From contig JACAEM010000023.1 of NCBI GenBank assembly GCA_013388855.1, forward strand, positions 1 through 64,000: a stretch of 64,000 bases of DNA. Reading direction: 5' to 3'. Shown here in pieces: positions 14,223-22,055 of the stretch. The DNA comes from Chloroflexota bacterium. GTDB lineage: Bacteria; Chloroflexota; Anaerolineae; Anaerolineales; Villigracilaceae. How positions within the stretch are numbered: position 1 is the stretch's first letter; every line of letters begins with the position of its first letter. Position numbers and translations under genes: made by a program. Below the pieces are notes generated by a model that saw only the letters and a list, made by a program, of their open reading frames with translations, searched no databases and was not told the origin of the DNA.

Positions 14223-16502
14223 TTAATACCTCCCCCTCCTCACCTCCACCTCAGGGTGCGTCAACTCCTCCTCCCTCGCAGGGAACACCTGCACCGCGCA
14301 TGCCTTGAACTCGGGGATTTTCGCTTCGGGGTCGAGCGCGTCGTTCGTGAGCAGGTTTGCGGCGGCTTCGGAAAAATGCCAGGGGATGAATATCACGCCC
14401 ACTGTCGTCTTCTCGGTGACGGTGGCGCGCAGGACAACCTCGCCGCGGCGGGAGGTCACGCGCACGGGCATGCCATCGGTAATGCCGTGCATCTCCGCAT
14501 CCGCAGGATGTATTTCGACACGCGCTTCGGGGTATGCCTCGTTCAGTGACGAGTGCCGCGTCATCGTACCGCCATGCCAGTGTTCGAGCAGGCGTCCCGT
14601 CGTCAGGATGAACGGATACTCGTCGTCGGCTTGCTCCATCACTGGCACATAATCCAGCGGGATGAATTTGCCGCGCCCGCTGGGGAAGGTCTCGGTAAAG
14701 AGCGTCGGCGTGCCGGGATGATCGAGCGTCGGCACAGGATAAATCAACCCGACCTTTTCGATGCGCTCATACGTCACGCCCGCATAGTCCTTGTTGACCG
14801 ACGCCATCTCGCGGAGGATTTCCTCCGGCGACTCGTAATCCCATTTTGCCGACCGCTCGCGTCCCAATCGGACCTCGAGCCGGGTCGCCAAATCACAGAG
14901 GATTTTCCAATCCGGTCGCGCCTGCCCGCGCGGCGCGATAGCCACCCGCACGCGCTGGACCCGCCGGTCGGTGTTGGTGAACGTCCCGTCTTTTTCCGCA
15001 AACGAGGCGGCAGGCAGGAAGACATCTGCAAACGCGCCGGTCTCATTGATGAACAAATCCTGTGTGACCAGAAACTCCAATTGCTCAATGTGTTTGCGCG
15101 TCTCGTTGAGGTTCGGCTCGGACATCATCGGGTTCTCGCCCATGATGTACAACGCCCGCACCCCGCCCGGATGCGCATGAGACAAAATTTCGGTGGTCGT
15201 CAGACCGAGTTTGCGCGAGAGACCGCCGGGCTCAATGTTCCATGCCTGTTCCCATTTGCGGGCGTTTTCTTCGTTGTCCACGCGCATGTAGCCGGGATAG
15301 TGGAACGGCATCGCGCCCATGTCGCTGGCGCCCTGCACGTTGTTCTGCCCGCGCAGCGGATTCAAGCCCGTGCCGTCGCGCCCAACATGCCCCGTGAGGA
15401 ACGCAAGATGGATGAGCGCCAGCGCGGAGGCGGTTCCGTGCGAAAGTTGCGAAATGCCCATGCCCCAGTAAATCGCGCCGTTCTTCGCCGTGGCATACAT
15501 CCGCGCCGCTTTGCGAATATCCTCCGCCGGGACGCCTGAAATTTCCTCGGCATATTCAGGCGTGAATTTTTCCAGCGATTCGACGAACGTCTCGAAACCC
15601 TCGGTTCGGCGATTGACAAAATCCCAATTGACCAGATTTTCCTTGACAATCACATGCGCCATCGCCGAGAAGACCGGCACGTTCGTCCCCGGCTTGAGCG
15701 GCAGCCACAACTCGGCGAAGTCCACCAGGTCAATGCGGCGCGGGTCCACGACGATCATCTTCGCGCCGTACTTCTGCACCGCCTCTTTCATCTGCAACGC
15801 GATGATGGGATGGTTCTCGCCCGTGTTCGACCCCGTGACGATGAACACATCGTTCATGATGACCTGCGAGGCGGTGTTGCTCATTGCCGAGGAACCAATC
15901 GCCTTTTGCAGCGCCACCACCGAACCCGCATGGCATAAACGCGTACAATGATCCACGTTGTTGGTGCGGAACAAGGCACGGTAGATTTTTTGCAGGAGGT
16001 AGTTGTCCTCGTTCGTCGCCTTTGCACAACAATAGACCGCCATCGCGTCCGAGCCGTCGCGCTTGTAAATGCGGACGAGGTTATCGGCGACGATGTCGAG
16101 GGCAGTATCCCAGTCGGTTTCCACCCAGTCCCAGGGGGATTGGTAATTAGTGGTTGGTAATTGGGAATTGGCAAGTAGCGATTTATAGCCCAGGTCGGGC
16201 GCGTCTTTCCTATTTTTCCACTGATCGCTGACAACCGATGATTGCTTACTCTCCAAAAGGTATCGCCTCACCATCGGCTTCGTCACACGCTTGGGGTGGT
16301 AAATGTAATCGTAGCCGAAGCGACCTTTCACGCATAGATTCCCCTTGTTCACCGGCGAATCAAACGGCGACGTGACCATGAAGATGAAATCGTCCTTGAC
16401 GTGCAATTCAAGATTGCACCCCACACCGCAGTACGAGCAGGTCGTTGTGACAACGCGATCTGCAACCACTCGCTTTTCGTCCAGTCGAAGTTCAGCAACC
16501 AT
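14223..16502 (-). CDS. Formate dehydrogenase catalytic subunit (Mo/W-bisPGD, Cys type)
   Basis: A 759-residue molybdopterin oxidoreductase. It has an N-terminal [4Fe-4S] motif C22-x2-C25-x3-C29 with the fourth Cys in GNLCVKGRFG. The metal ligand is Cys190 in DHCTRLCHAGSV, followed by the catalytic His191, where E. coli FdhF has selenocysteine. The long DMSO-reductase-family core and C-terminal dinucleotide-binding domain (TRHSSLNEAYPEARVEIHP) are intact. Residues about 82-124 are an unusual insertion made of intergenic-type repeat DNA. GGAGG lies 6 nt before the ATG. It is the last gene of a three-gene operon with NuoG-like and NuoEF-like partners, so electrons probably pass to NAD+. Confidence 0.88.
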   Translation of the reverse strand: MVAELRLDEKRVVADRVVTTTCSYCGVGCNLELHVKDDFIFMVTSPFDSPVNKGNLCVKGRFGYDYIYHPKRVTKPMVRRYLLESKQSSVVSDQWKNRKDAPDLGYKSLLANSQLPTTNYQSPWDWVETDWDTALDIVADNLVRIYKRDGSDAMAVYCCAKATNEDNYLLQKIYRALFRTNNVDHCTRLCHAGSVVALQKAIGSSAMSNTASQVIMNDVFIVTGSNTGENHPIIALQMKEAVQKYGAKMIVVDPRRIDLVDFAELWLPLKPGTNVPVFSAMAHVIVKENLVNWDFVNRRTEGFETFVESLEKFTPEYAEEISGVPAEDIRKAARMYATAKNGAIYWGMGISQLSHGTASALALIHLAFLTGHVGRDGTGLNPLRGQNNVQGASDMGAMPFHYPGYMRVDNEENARKWEQAWNIEPGGLSRKLGLTTTEILSHAHPGGVRALYIMGENPMMSEPNLNETRKHIEQLEFLVTQDLFINETGAFADVFLPAASFAEKDGTFTNTDRRVQRVRVAIAPRGQARPDWKILCDLATRLEVRLGRERSAKWDYESPEEILREMASVNKDYAGVTYERIEKVGLIYPVPTLDHPGTPTLFTETFPSGRGKFIPLDYVPVMEQADDEYPFILTTGRLLEHWHGGTMTRHSSLNEAYPEARVEIHPADAEMHGITDGMPVRVTSRRGEVVLRATVTEKTTVGVIFIPWHFSEAAANLLTNDALDPEAKIPEFKACAVQVFPAREEELTHPEVEVRRGRY
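16132..16262. repeat. Repeat-like DNA inserted in frame within the formate dehydrogenase gene
   Basis: Within the coding frame lies DNA rich in tandem motifs of the kinds TTGGTAATT/TTAGTGGTTGG and ATCGCTGACAACCGATGA. Such strings are normally intergenic in this type of genome. They encode the low-complexity stretch around residues 82-124 (including NSQLPTTNYQSPW) between the Fe-S region and the VETDWDTALD segment, where homologues go straight from KPMVRR to a short loop. The frame is preserved. Confidence 0.6.
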
Positions 16503-16545
16503 AATAAACCTCCGAACAAGCCAAAAGTTAAGAGATCATCGACGC

Positions 16546-17241
16546 TCAATCTTTGACTTTCCTTTGTTTTCTACCGGTATTCATCACACTAATCTCTTCT
16601 GCGCTGACACCTCGCTCCAGCAAATACTGCCGTTTCGGTTTCAGCGCGCCGGTCGGGCAGACGCCCACACATTGACCGCACAACACGCAGGTCGTTTCGG
16701 GGATGGATTTGTCGAAGAATGTGCCGATTTGCGTCTCGTAGCCGCGCCCCTCGAAGTTGAGGGCATAGGTGTACTGTGCATCGTCTGCACAGACCTGCAC
16801 ACAGCGCCAGCATAACAGGCACTTCGAGTAATCGCGGATATACATCGGGTTGTCGTCCTTGATTTCCGACTCGCGGCGCACGGCATCGGGGAAGCGGGAC
16901 GCCGACGCGCCATACTCGTCCATCATCGTCAGGATTTCGGGCGCGTCGGACAAATCCATCGTGGACGCCAGCATCTCCAAAATCGTCTTTCGCGCGCGCA
17001 CCACCTTCTCGCTTCGCGTCTGGACCTTCATGCCTGCTCCTGCCTTGACAACGCATGCCGGCTGGAGTGTTCTCCACCCCTCCACTTCGACGACGCACAT
17101 GCGGCACAAGCCATTTGCCGTGGTCGCCTCGTGCCAGCAGATGGTGGGGATGTCAATTCCGTTCTCGCGCGCGGCTTCGAGCAGGGTCTGCCCATCCTCT
17201 ACGGTTATTTCCTTGCCGTCCATCGTCAAAATAATTTCCAT
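16546..17241 (-). CDS. Ferredoxin-like Fe-S subunit of formate dehydrogenase (NuoG/HoxU N-terminal type)
   Basis: A 231-residue electron-transfer subunit. Residues 1-75 form a plant-type [2Fe-2S] domain (C35, then GLCRMC and the Cys of LQPAC). A NuoG-like His/Cys segment follows, then two [4Fe-4S] motifs, [11 protein letters not shown] near residue 140 and [12 protein letters not shown] near residue 185. It would wire the NuoEF-type diaphorase to the molybdenum subunit. GGAGAG lies next to the ATG. It sits 43 nt upstream of the catalytic gene and 19 nt after the NuoEF gene. Confidence 0.9.
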   Translation of the reverse strand: MEIILTMDGKEITVEDGQTLLEAARENGIDIPTICWHEATTANGLCRMCVVEVEGWRTLQPACVVKAGAGMKVQTRSEKVVRARKTILEMLASTMDLSDAPEILTMMDEYGASASRFPDAVRRESEIKDDNPMYIRDYSKCLLCWRCVQVCADDAQYTYALNFEGRGYETQIGTFFDKSIPETTCVLCGQCVGVCPTGALKPKRQYLLERGVSAEEISVMNTGRKQRKVKD

Positions 17242-17242
17242 A

Positions 17243-17283
17243 AACTCTCCGTTTGGACGTTTAAACGCTTGAACGTTTGAACA
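17243..17283. repeat. Short tandem-like GTTTAAACG/GTTTGAACG repeat at a gene end
   Basis: Related 9-10-mers (GGACGTTTAAACG, CTTGAACGTTTGAAC) fill the junction between the NuoEF-type gene and the next gene. They encode the last residues KRSSV of the NuoEF-type protein, so the stop codon lies within the repeat. Confidence 0.5.
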
Positions 17284-18961
17284 TATCTGGCCAGAGTTTC
17301 ATCGCCGACAACACTGCGCTCGCCGCCGTCTGCCCCAGCCCGCACAGGGACGCGTCCGTCATCGTCCAGCCGACATCCTGCAGGCGTAAAAAGTCACCCG
17401 CCAAAACTTTCCCCTCAGCGATACGATCAAGGATTTCCTTCTGACGCTGGGTCCCCATCTGACAGGGATAGCACTTTCCGCATGACTCGTGTGCAAAGAA
17501 ATGTCCCAACCGCCGGAGCGTATCGCGCAGATCACGCGTCTCATCGAACACCATGACCACGCCAGACCCCAGGGGAAAGCCAGCCGCCCGTAAATCCTCA
17601 AAGGTCAGAGGCGTGTCCAAATGATCAGGACCGGCAAATGCACCCGCCGCTCCGCCCAGCAAGACAGCCTGCAACTTTTTGCCGTTCGGGATTCCACCCG
17701 CCATGTCAATCAGTTCCCGCAACGTCTCACCGAAGGGAATCTCATACAGCCCCGCTCGAACCACATCGCCTGATACACAGAAAAGCTTCGGTCCCGGTGA
17801 TTTTTCGGTCCCGAACCGAGTGTATGCCGCAGAACCAAGTGAAATGATCAACGGGATATTGCAAAGTGTCTCCACATTATTGATAACCGTGGGCTTGCCA
17901 AACAGCCCATAGGTTGTCGGAAAAGGCGGCTTTACACGCGGAAAGCCGCGCTTGCCTTCGATGGACTCGAATAACGCAGTCTCCTCGCCGCAGATGTATG
18001 CGCCGGCGCCAACACGAATTTCAATATCGAACGAAAAGCCCGATCCGAGAATGTTTTCTCCCAACCAGCCCGCGCCGCGCGCCTCCCGCAGGGCATTTTC
18101 AACCACAGGGACAATGTACGGATATTCACCGCGTATATAGATATAACCCCGGCTGGCGCCGACCGCGTAAGCGGCAATTACCATGCCTTCGATGGTGCGG
18201 TGCGGATCATCCAGCAAGAGCACCCTGTCCTTGAATGTGCCGGGTTCCGATTCGTCTGCATTGCAGACAATGTACTTTTGTTCCGCCTTCTCGTTGGCGA
18301 CACTTTCCCATTTGATGCGGGTCGGGAACGCCGCGCCGCCGCGTCCGAAGAGACCGGAGGCTTTCACCTCGTCCACAATCTCCTCCGGTTTCATTTTCAA
18401 AGCGCGAAGCAGGGCGGCATATTTTCCATAGAAAGAAAGCGACGTTGTATCGTTTCCGCAATTGCCGGTCAATAGACGAATTGAGCCATGAACCTCCGAC
18501 GGCGGACGTCCCAACTCGTGGGAGTTATTTTCGATGTCGATATTTGTTTCGGCTTCATTCGCCACCAGCGCCGCCGGAGCATGTTCACATAACCCCAGGC
18601 ATGGACTTGGCTCAATAGTCAGAGACAGGTCCGGCTTGGAGTGACCCGGCGCTATCCCGTGTTGATGACATAGATGGTGAAGAATCCCATCCCCGCCTTT
18701 GAGGGCACATGCTACATCCGTACAGACGCGGATGACGCGCTTGCTAGTCGGTTGATTATAGAAGAGAGAGTAGAATTCGATGACGCCATGCACATCCGCC
18801 AGAGGGACACGCAGGGACTTGGCGATTTCTGCGGCGACCGGTTCAGAGATCCAGCCATATAGATTTTGAGCCGCGTGTAAGGCGGGTAACAGTCCCGAGC
18901 GGCCCAGAGGGAGAAACGGTTCAATGGCTTGTTTGAGAGGGAAAAGATTGGCTTCGTCCAT
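17261..18961 (-). CDS. NuoE-NuoF fusion, NAD-binding diaphorase subunit of formate dehydrogenase
   Basis: A 566-residue fusion. Residues 1-150 are a NuoE-like thioredoxin-fold [2Fe-2S] domain (C80, C85, C121, C125). Residues 170-560 are NuoF-like: the FMN/NADH site ([28 protein letters not shown]), [13 protein letters not shown], and the [4Fe-4S] motif SCGKCYPC with the distal Cys in SLCGLGQTA. It transfers electrons between Fe-S clusters and NAD(H). Unlike HydB/HylB-type bifurcating subunits there is no C-terminal ferredoxin domain. It is first in the operon. FdhD, needed to sulfurate the cofactor, is not in the window. Confidence 0.9.
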   Translation of the reverse strand: MDEANLFPLKQAIEPFLPLGRSGLLPALHAAQNLYGWISEPVAAEIAKSLRVPLADVHGVIEFYSLFYNQPTSKRVIRVCTDVACALKGGDGILHHLCHQHGIAPGHSKPDLSLTIEPSPCLGLCEHAPAALVANEAETNIDIENNSHELGRPPSEVHGSIRLLTGNCGNDTTSLSFYGKYAALLRALKMKPEEIVDEVKASGLFGRGGAAFPTRIKWESVANEKAEQKYIVCNADESEPGTFKDRVLLLDDPHRTIEGMVIAAYAVGASRGYIYIRGEYPYIVPVVENALREARGAGWLGENILGSGFSFDIEIRVGAGAYICGEETALFESIEGKRGFPRVKPPFPTTYGLFGKPTVINNVETLCNIPLIISLGSAAYTRFGTEKSPGPKLFCVSGDVVRAGLYEIPFGETLRELIDMAGGIPNGKKLQAVLLGGAAGAFAGPDHLDTPLTFEDLRAAGFPLGSGVVMVFDETRDLRDTLRRLGHFFAHESCGKCYPCQMGTQRQKEILDRIAEGKVLAGDFLRLQDVGWTMTDASLCGLGQTAASAVLSAMKLWPDMFKRSSV

Positions 18962-18999
18962 TTATGCTCCGAAGAGGAGATTGCATGGGAACGTAGAAT

Positions 19000-20511
19000 C
19001 TAGATATTCAGATTGGCGGTCGGCAGATAGCGGGGCTGCCGCCGATATTGCGTTGCCTGCTCGAAGGCATAGGCAAATTTGATCAGGACAGGTTCCTGCC
19101 AGGCGGTCGAAAAGAATGAGAGTCCCACCGGCAGACCGAAGACATACCCCGCCGGAACAGTGATATGCGGATACCCGGCCACCGCCGCCGGTGATGTGCT
19201 CTCCATGTCCCAGTTGACGGCGTCGCCATTGACAAGGTCGATCACCCAGGCGGGTCCGCCGCTTGGAACAATGAGCGCGTCGAGTTTGTGCTTGCGGAGT
19301 GCAGCATCGATCCCCTCCTTGCGCGTCAAGCGCAGATTCTTCGCCAGCGCGTCTTTATATTTTTTATCGCTCAAGGAGCCTTTTGCCAGCGCGGTGGTCA
19401 TGTGATCCTGACCGAAATACGGCATCACACGGTCTTCATTTTCCTGATTGAACCTGATCACATCCTCCATCGAATGGACGCGGATGTCTGCGCCGAGCGA
19501 TTTGAGGTATTTGTTCAAGTTCGCCTTGAACTCATAATACAGGACTTCCTTCTCCGTCGTCCCGAACTTGTCGAAATTGGGGACATTCGCCGGGTCAACG
19601 ATGACCGCGCCCAACTGTTTCATCACTTCGATGCAATGGTCGAAAATCTTGAGGATTCGCGGGTTGGTGCCGGCCATGTTGCGGGCAACACCGATCCGCG
19701 CGCCTTTGAGACCATCCAAATCGAGATACTTTGCGTAATTGGAATACGCCCGCTTCCTGCCGGACTTTGTGGCTGAGTCCCTTTCATCGACTCCCGTCAA
19801 CGCTCCGAGCAGGATCGCCGCGTCGGCGACTGTCCGCGCCATGGGTCCGGGCGTATCCTGGCTGTGCGCAATGGGGATAATCCCGCTCCGACTGGCGAGC
19901 CCCAGCGTGGGTTTGATACCGACGATGCCGTTCGTCTGCGAAGGGCAGATGATCGAGCCGTCGGTTTCCGTTCCAACAGCCGCCACGCACAAATTTGCCG
20001 CCACCGCCGCTCCTGATCCCGACGATGAACCGCAGGTGGAGCGGTCCAACGCGTACGGATTGCGGGTCAAGCCGCCGCGTGAAGACCATCCGCTCACCGA
20101 GCGTTTCCCGCGGAAGTTGGCCCACTCGCTCAAATTGGTTTTACCCAGGATCACCGCGCCTGCTTTGCGCAACTGCTTCACAATGAAGGCATCCTTCGCG
20201 GCGATGTTCCCCTCCAATGCCAGCGAACCTGCCGTGGTCTGCATCCTGTCGGCGGTATCAATATTGTCCTTGATGAGAATGGGGATGCCATGCAACGCGC
20301 CGCGCACCTTTCCCGCCTTTCGTTCTGCATCCAGCCTGTCGGCGATTTCGAGCGCATCCGGGTTCAACTCGATGATCGAATTGATATACGGGCCACTCTT
20401 ATCCACTGCCGCAATGCGCTGCAAATACAACTCGACGATCTGGCGCGCGGTTAACTCGCCCGATTCCATTTTTTCCTGGAGTTCGGCAATCGTCCACTCT
20501 GGCAAAATCAT
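19000..20511 (-). CDS. Amidase-signature-family hydrolase
   Basis: A 503-residue amidase-signature enzyme with a Ser-cisSer-Lys triad. The Lys is in PILIKDNIDT near residue 80, the cis-Ser in STCGSSSGSGAAVAANL, and the nucleophile Ser in TETDGSIICPS. The family includes acylamidases, peptide amidases and GatA. Absence of GatB/GatC neighbours and the family-specific C-terminus favour a stand-alone amidase rather than the tRNA amidotransferase subunit. No signal peptide is seen. Substrate unknown. Confidence 0.9.
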   Translation of the reverse strand: MILPEWTIAELQEKMESGELTARQIVELYLQRIAAVDKSGPYINSIIELNPDALEIADRLDAERKAGKVRGALHGIPILIKDNIDTADRMQTTAGSLALEGNIAAKDAFIVKQLRKAGAVILGKTNLSEWANFRGKRSVSGWSSRGGLTRNPYALDRSTCGSSSGSGAAVAANLCVAAVGTETDGSIICPSQTNGIVGIKPTLGLASRSGIIPIAHSQDTPGPMARTVADAAILLGALTGVDERDSATKSGRKRAYSNYAKYLDLDGLKGARIGVARNMAGTNPRILKIFDHCIEVMKQLGAVIVDPANVPNFDKFGTTEKEVLYYEFKANLNKYLKSLGADIRVHSMEDVIRFNQENEDRVMPYFGQDHMTTALAKGSLSDKKYKDALAKNLRLTRKEGIDAALRKHKLDALIVPSGGPAWVIDLVNGDAVNWDMESTSPAAVAGYPHITVPAGYVFGLPVGLSFFSTAWQEPVLIKFAYAFEQATQYRRQPRYLPTANLNI

Positions 20512-20551
20512 CCCGCCTGCTCCTTAAAGGTCAAACCTGCAGGCGGAATGT

Positions 20552-20989
20552 TCATCGTCCGCCGCCGGTGATGTAATGTTCCAGCTGTGAGATCATGAAT
20601 TTCTGTACATCCACCACTTCCTTGAGCACATCGCGCACGGAGATTAACCCCAGCAATTTACCCTCGTCGAAAACAGGAAGATGACGGATATTCTTGTCGA
20701 TCATCAATGCCATGCACTCTTCAAGAGGCTGGCTGGCTTCGATATAGACCACTTTGCTGGTCATGATCTCAGTCACTTTGGTGTTCTTCGCAGTCCGTCC
20801 CTCAAGTTCCAGTTTACGCACACAGTCGCGTTCCGAAAGGATTCCCTCCACCCTGTCTCCGTCCATCACCAACACCGCCCCCGAATTCACCTCCGCCATC
20901 AATGCCAGAGCATCGAAAACAGTCGCATCGGGAGCAAGGGTATACACCTCACCGCCCTTCTTGCGGATCATATCGCGTACAGTGGACAT
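20552..20989 (-). CDS. CBS-domain pair protein
   Basis: A 145-residue protein made of two CBS motifs (about residues 10-65 and 75-130: VFDALALMAEVNSGAVLVMD with EGILSERDCV, then LEECMALMIDKNIRHLPVF with LGLISVRDVL). Such pairs sense adenine nucleotides. The ATG at 20989 has AGGAGG seven nt upstream and is chosen over an upstream in-frame start at 21052. It stands alone, with no fused effector domain. Confidence 0.9.
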   Translation of the reverse strand: MSTVRDMIRKKGGEVYTLAPDATVFDALALMAEVNSGAVLVMDGDRVEGILSERDCVRKLELEGRTAKNTKVTEIMTSKVVYIEASQPLEECMALMIDKNIRHLPVFDEGKLLGLISVRDVLKEVVDVQKFMISQLEHYITGGGR

Positions 20990-21112
20990 GCCAGCCTCCT
21001 CCTTTGGACGTAAGATTGTGCGAAGTATAGACTCAAATCCCCTCCCTGACAAGAAAAAGCACCCGCTTCCCTGCCAAATGGGAGTTGTTTCCGTTTACAA
21101 ACTGGCTACACG

Positions 21113-21949
21113 CTAAAAAATACTCTGCTTAACGTTCCAGGAAGCGCAGATCTCCCGAATCTGCTCCGGGCTGAGACCGTCGCTCTTGCCCCCGCCGGTC
21201 AGGTTCAAATGTTCGTAGTGAGCCGCTGTCTCGGCGTATTCGATCAAATCCAGCGCATGAATAATCGAGTTTTCCGCCCGCGCCATTACTCCGTGGCGCG
21301 CCCAGATCACGATGCGGTGTTCACGCAGAGACAGTTTTGTCTCCACCACCAATTGCGCCGATCCGGGCAGGAGAAACGGCAAAACGCCGATTCCCTCCGG
21401 CATGTTCAGGATGGTCTCCGGCTGCCAGCGCAAGAGATGGCGGTTGAGATACTTTTCATCCAGATATTCCCTGAGATGGCTGAGATACGTGATATGGACA
21501 GGTTGTCCATGTAAGACTGTATGAAACAGCACTTCGCTTGAGCGCATGTGATCGGCATGCACCGCAAGGTGGGAATTGAATTCGCTGGTGACGCGCTTGA
21601 AATGTCGCTGGGGCGAGGTGAACAGCCTGCCAGTCTTTCCACCAGGCTCCACGAGCACACAGGCAAGATTTGCCAGCGGAGCATCCGCGATTTCGCGCAA
21701 GCGGCACCCCGAACCAGAGACAACGAGCATCATGCCTGCCAATTCCGGCGCTGGGACTGGCAGATCCATTATCTGCACGTGCGGGAACAGAGCGTTCCCA
21801 TCCAACGGTTCACGCAGGCATACAGATATGTTTCCCGCCGCACCCTCCGCCCCACCGATGGAGGCGAGGCGTTGCCCCATCTGCCCCATTTGAAAAATGA
21901 TCTGATCCAGATCAAGAGAAATTAACTCAGCCATCTCATTCGCATCCAA
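21113..21949 (-). CDS. Class II aldolase, rhamnulose-1-phosphate aldolase-like
   Basis: A 278-residue class II (zinc) aldolase-fold protein. It resembles RhaD in order and length: GAAGNISV near residue 38, LVVSGSGCRLREI, the catalytic-Glu-like TSEFNSH near residue 122, PEGIGVLPFLLPG near residue 184, and the third zinc His in IWARHGVMA near residue 218. The usual H-x-H zinc pair is not evident; the corresponding region reads FHTVLHGQPVH. It may have altered metal binding or another sugar phosphate as substrate. It is 10 kb from the BMC operon and without rhamnose-pathway neighbours. Confidence 0.75.
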   Translation of the reverse strand: MDANEMAELISLDLDQIIFQMGQMGQRLASIGGAEGAAGNISVCLREPLDGNALFPHVQIMDLPVPAPELAGMMLVVSGSGCRLREIADAPLANLACVLVEPGGKTGRLFTSPQRHFKRVTSEFNSHLAVHADHMRSSEVLFHTVLHGQPVHITYLSHLREYLDEKYLNRHLLRWQPETILNMPEGIGVLPFLLPGSAQLVVETKLSLREHRIVIWARHGVMARAENSIIHALDLIEYAETAAHYEHLNLTGGGKSDGLSPEQIREICASWNVKQSIF

Positions 21950-21994
21950 AATCGTTATTCAGCGATTATATCAAGTGACGGCAATCGTTATAAA

Positions 21995-22023
21995 AAGAAG
22001 ACCCCAATGTACGGGGTCTTCTT
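21995..22023 (-). terminator. Rho-independent terminator of the secreted metzincin gene
   Basis: An 11-bp perfect stem (AAGAAGACCCC with GGGGTCTTCTT) and 7-nt loop. On the minus strand it is followed by TTTTTAT, so it terminates the gene ending at 22056. Confidence 0.88.
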
Positions 22024-22055
22024 AACTTGCTTGTGTGACAGCAAATTCTGAACGG

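Noticed and set aside
14553-15539. Plus-strand ORF of 328 residues opposite formate dehydrogenase
   Set aside because: Antisense shadow of a conserved molybdenum enzyme; Arg-rich and without domain resemblance.
16010-16050. Possible selenocysteine (in-frame TGA) in formate dehydrogenase
   Set aside because: The active-site codon encodes Cys190 and the frame is fully open, so no recoding is needed.
21113-21949. Class II aldolase as cargo of the 7.7-11.1 kb microcompartment
   Set aside because: It is 10 kb away, in another transcription unit, and I see no encapsulation-type helix.
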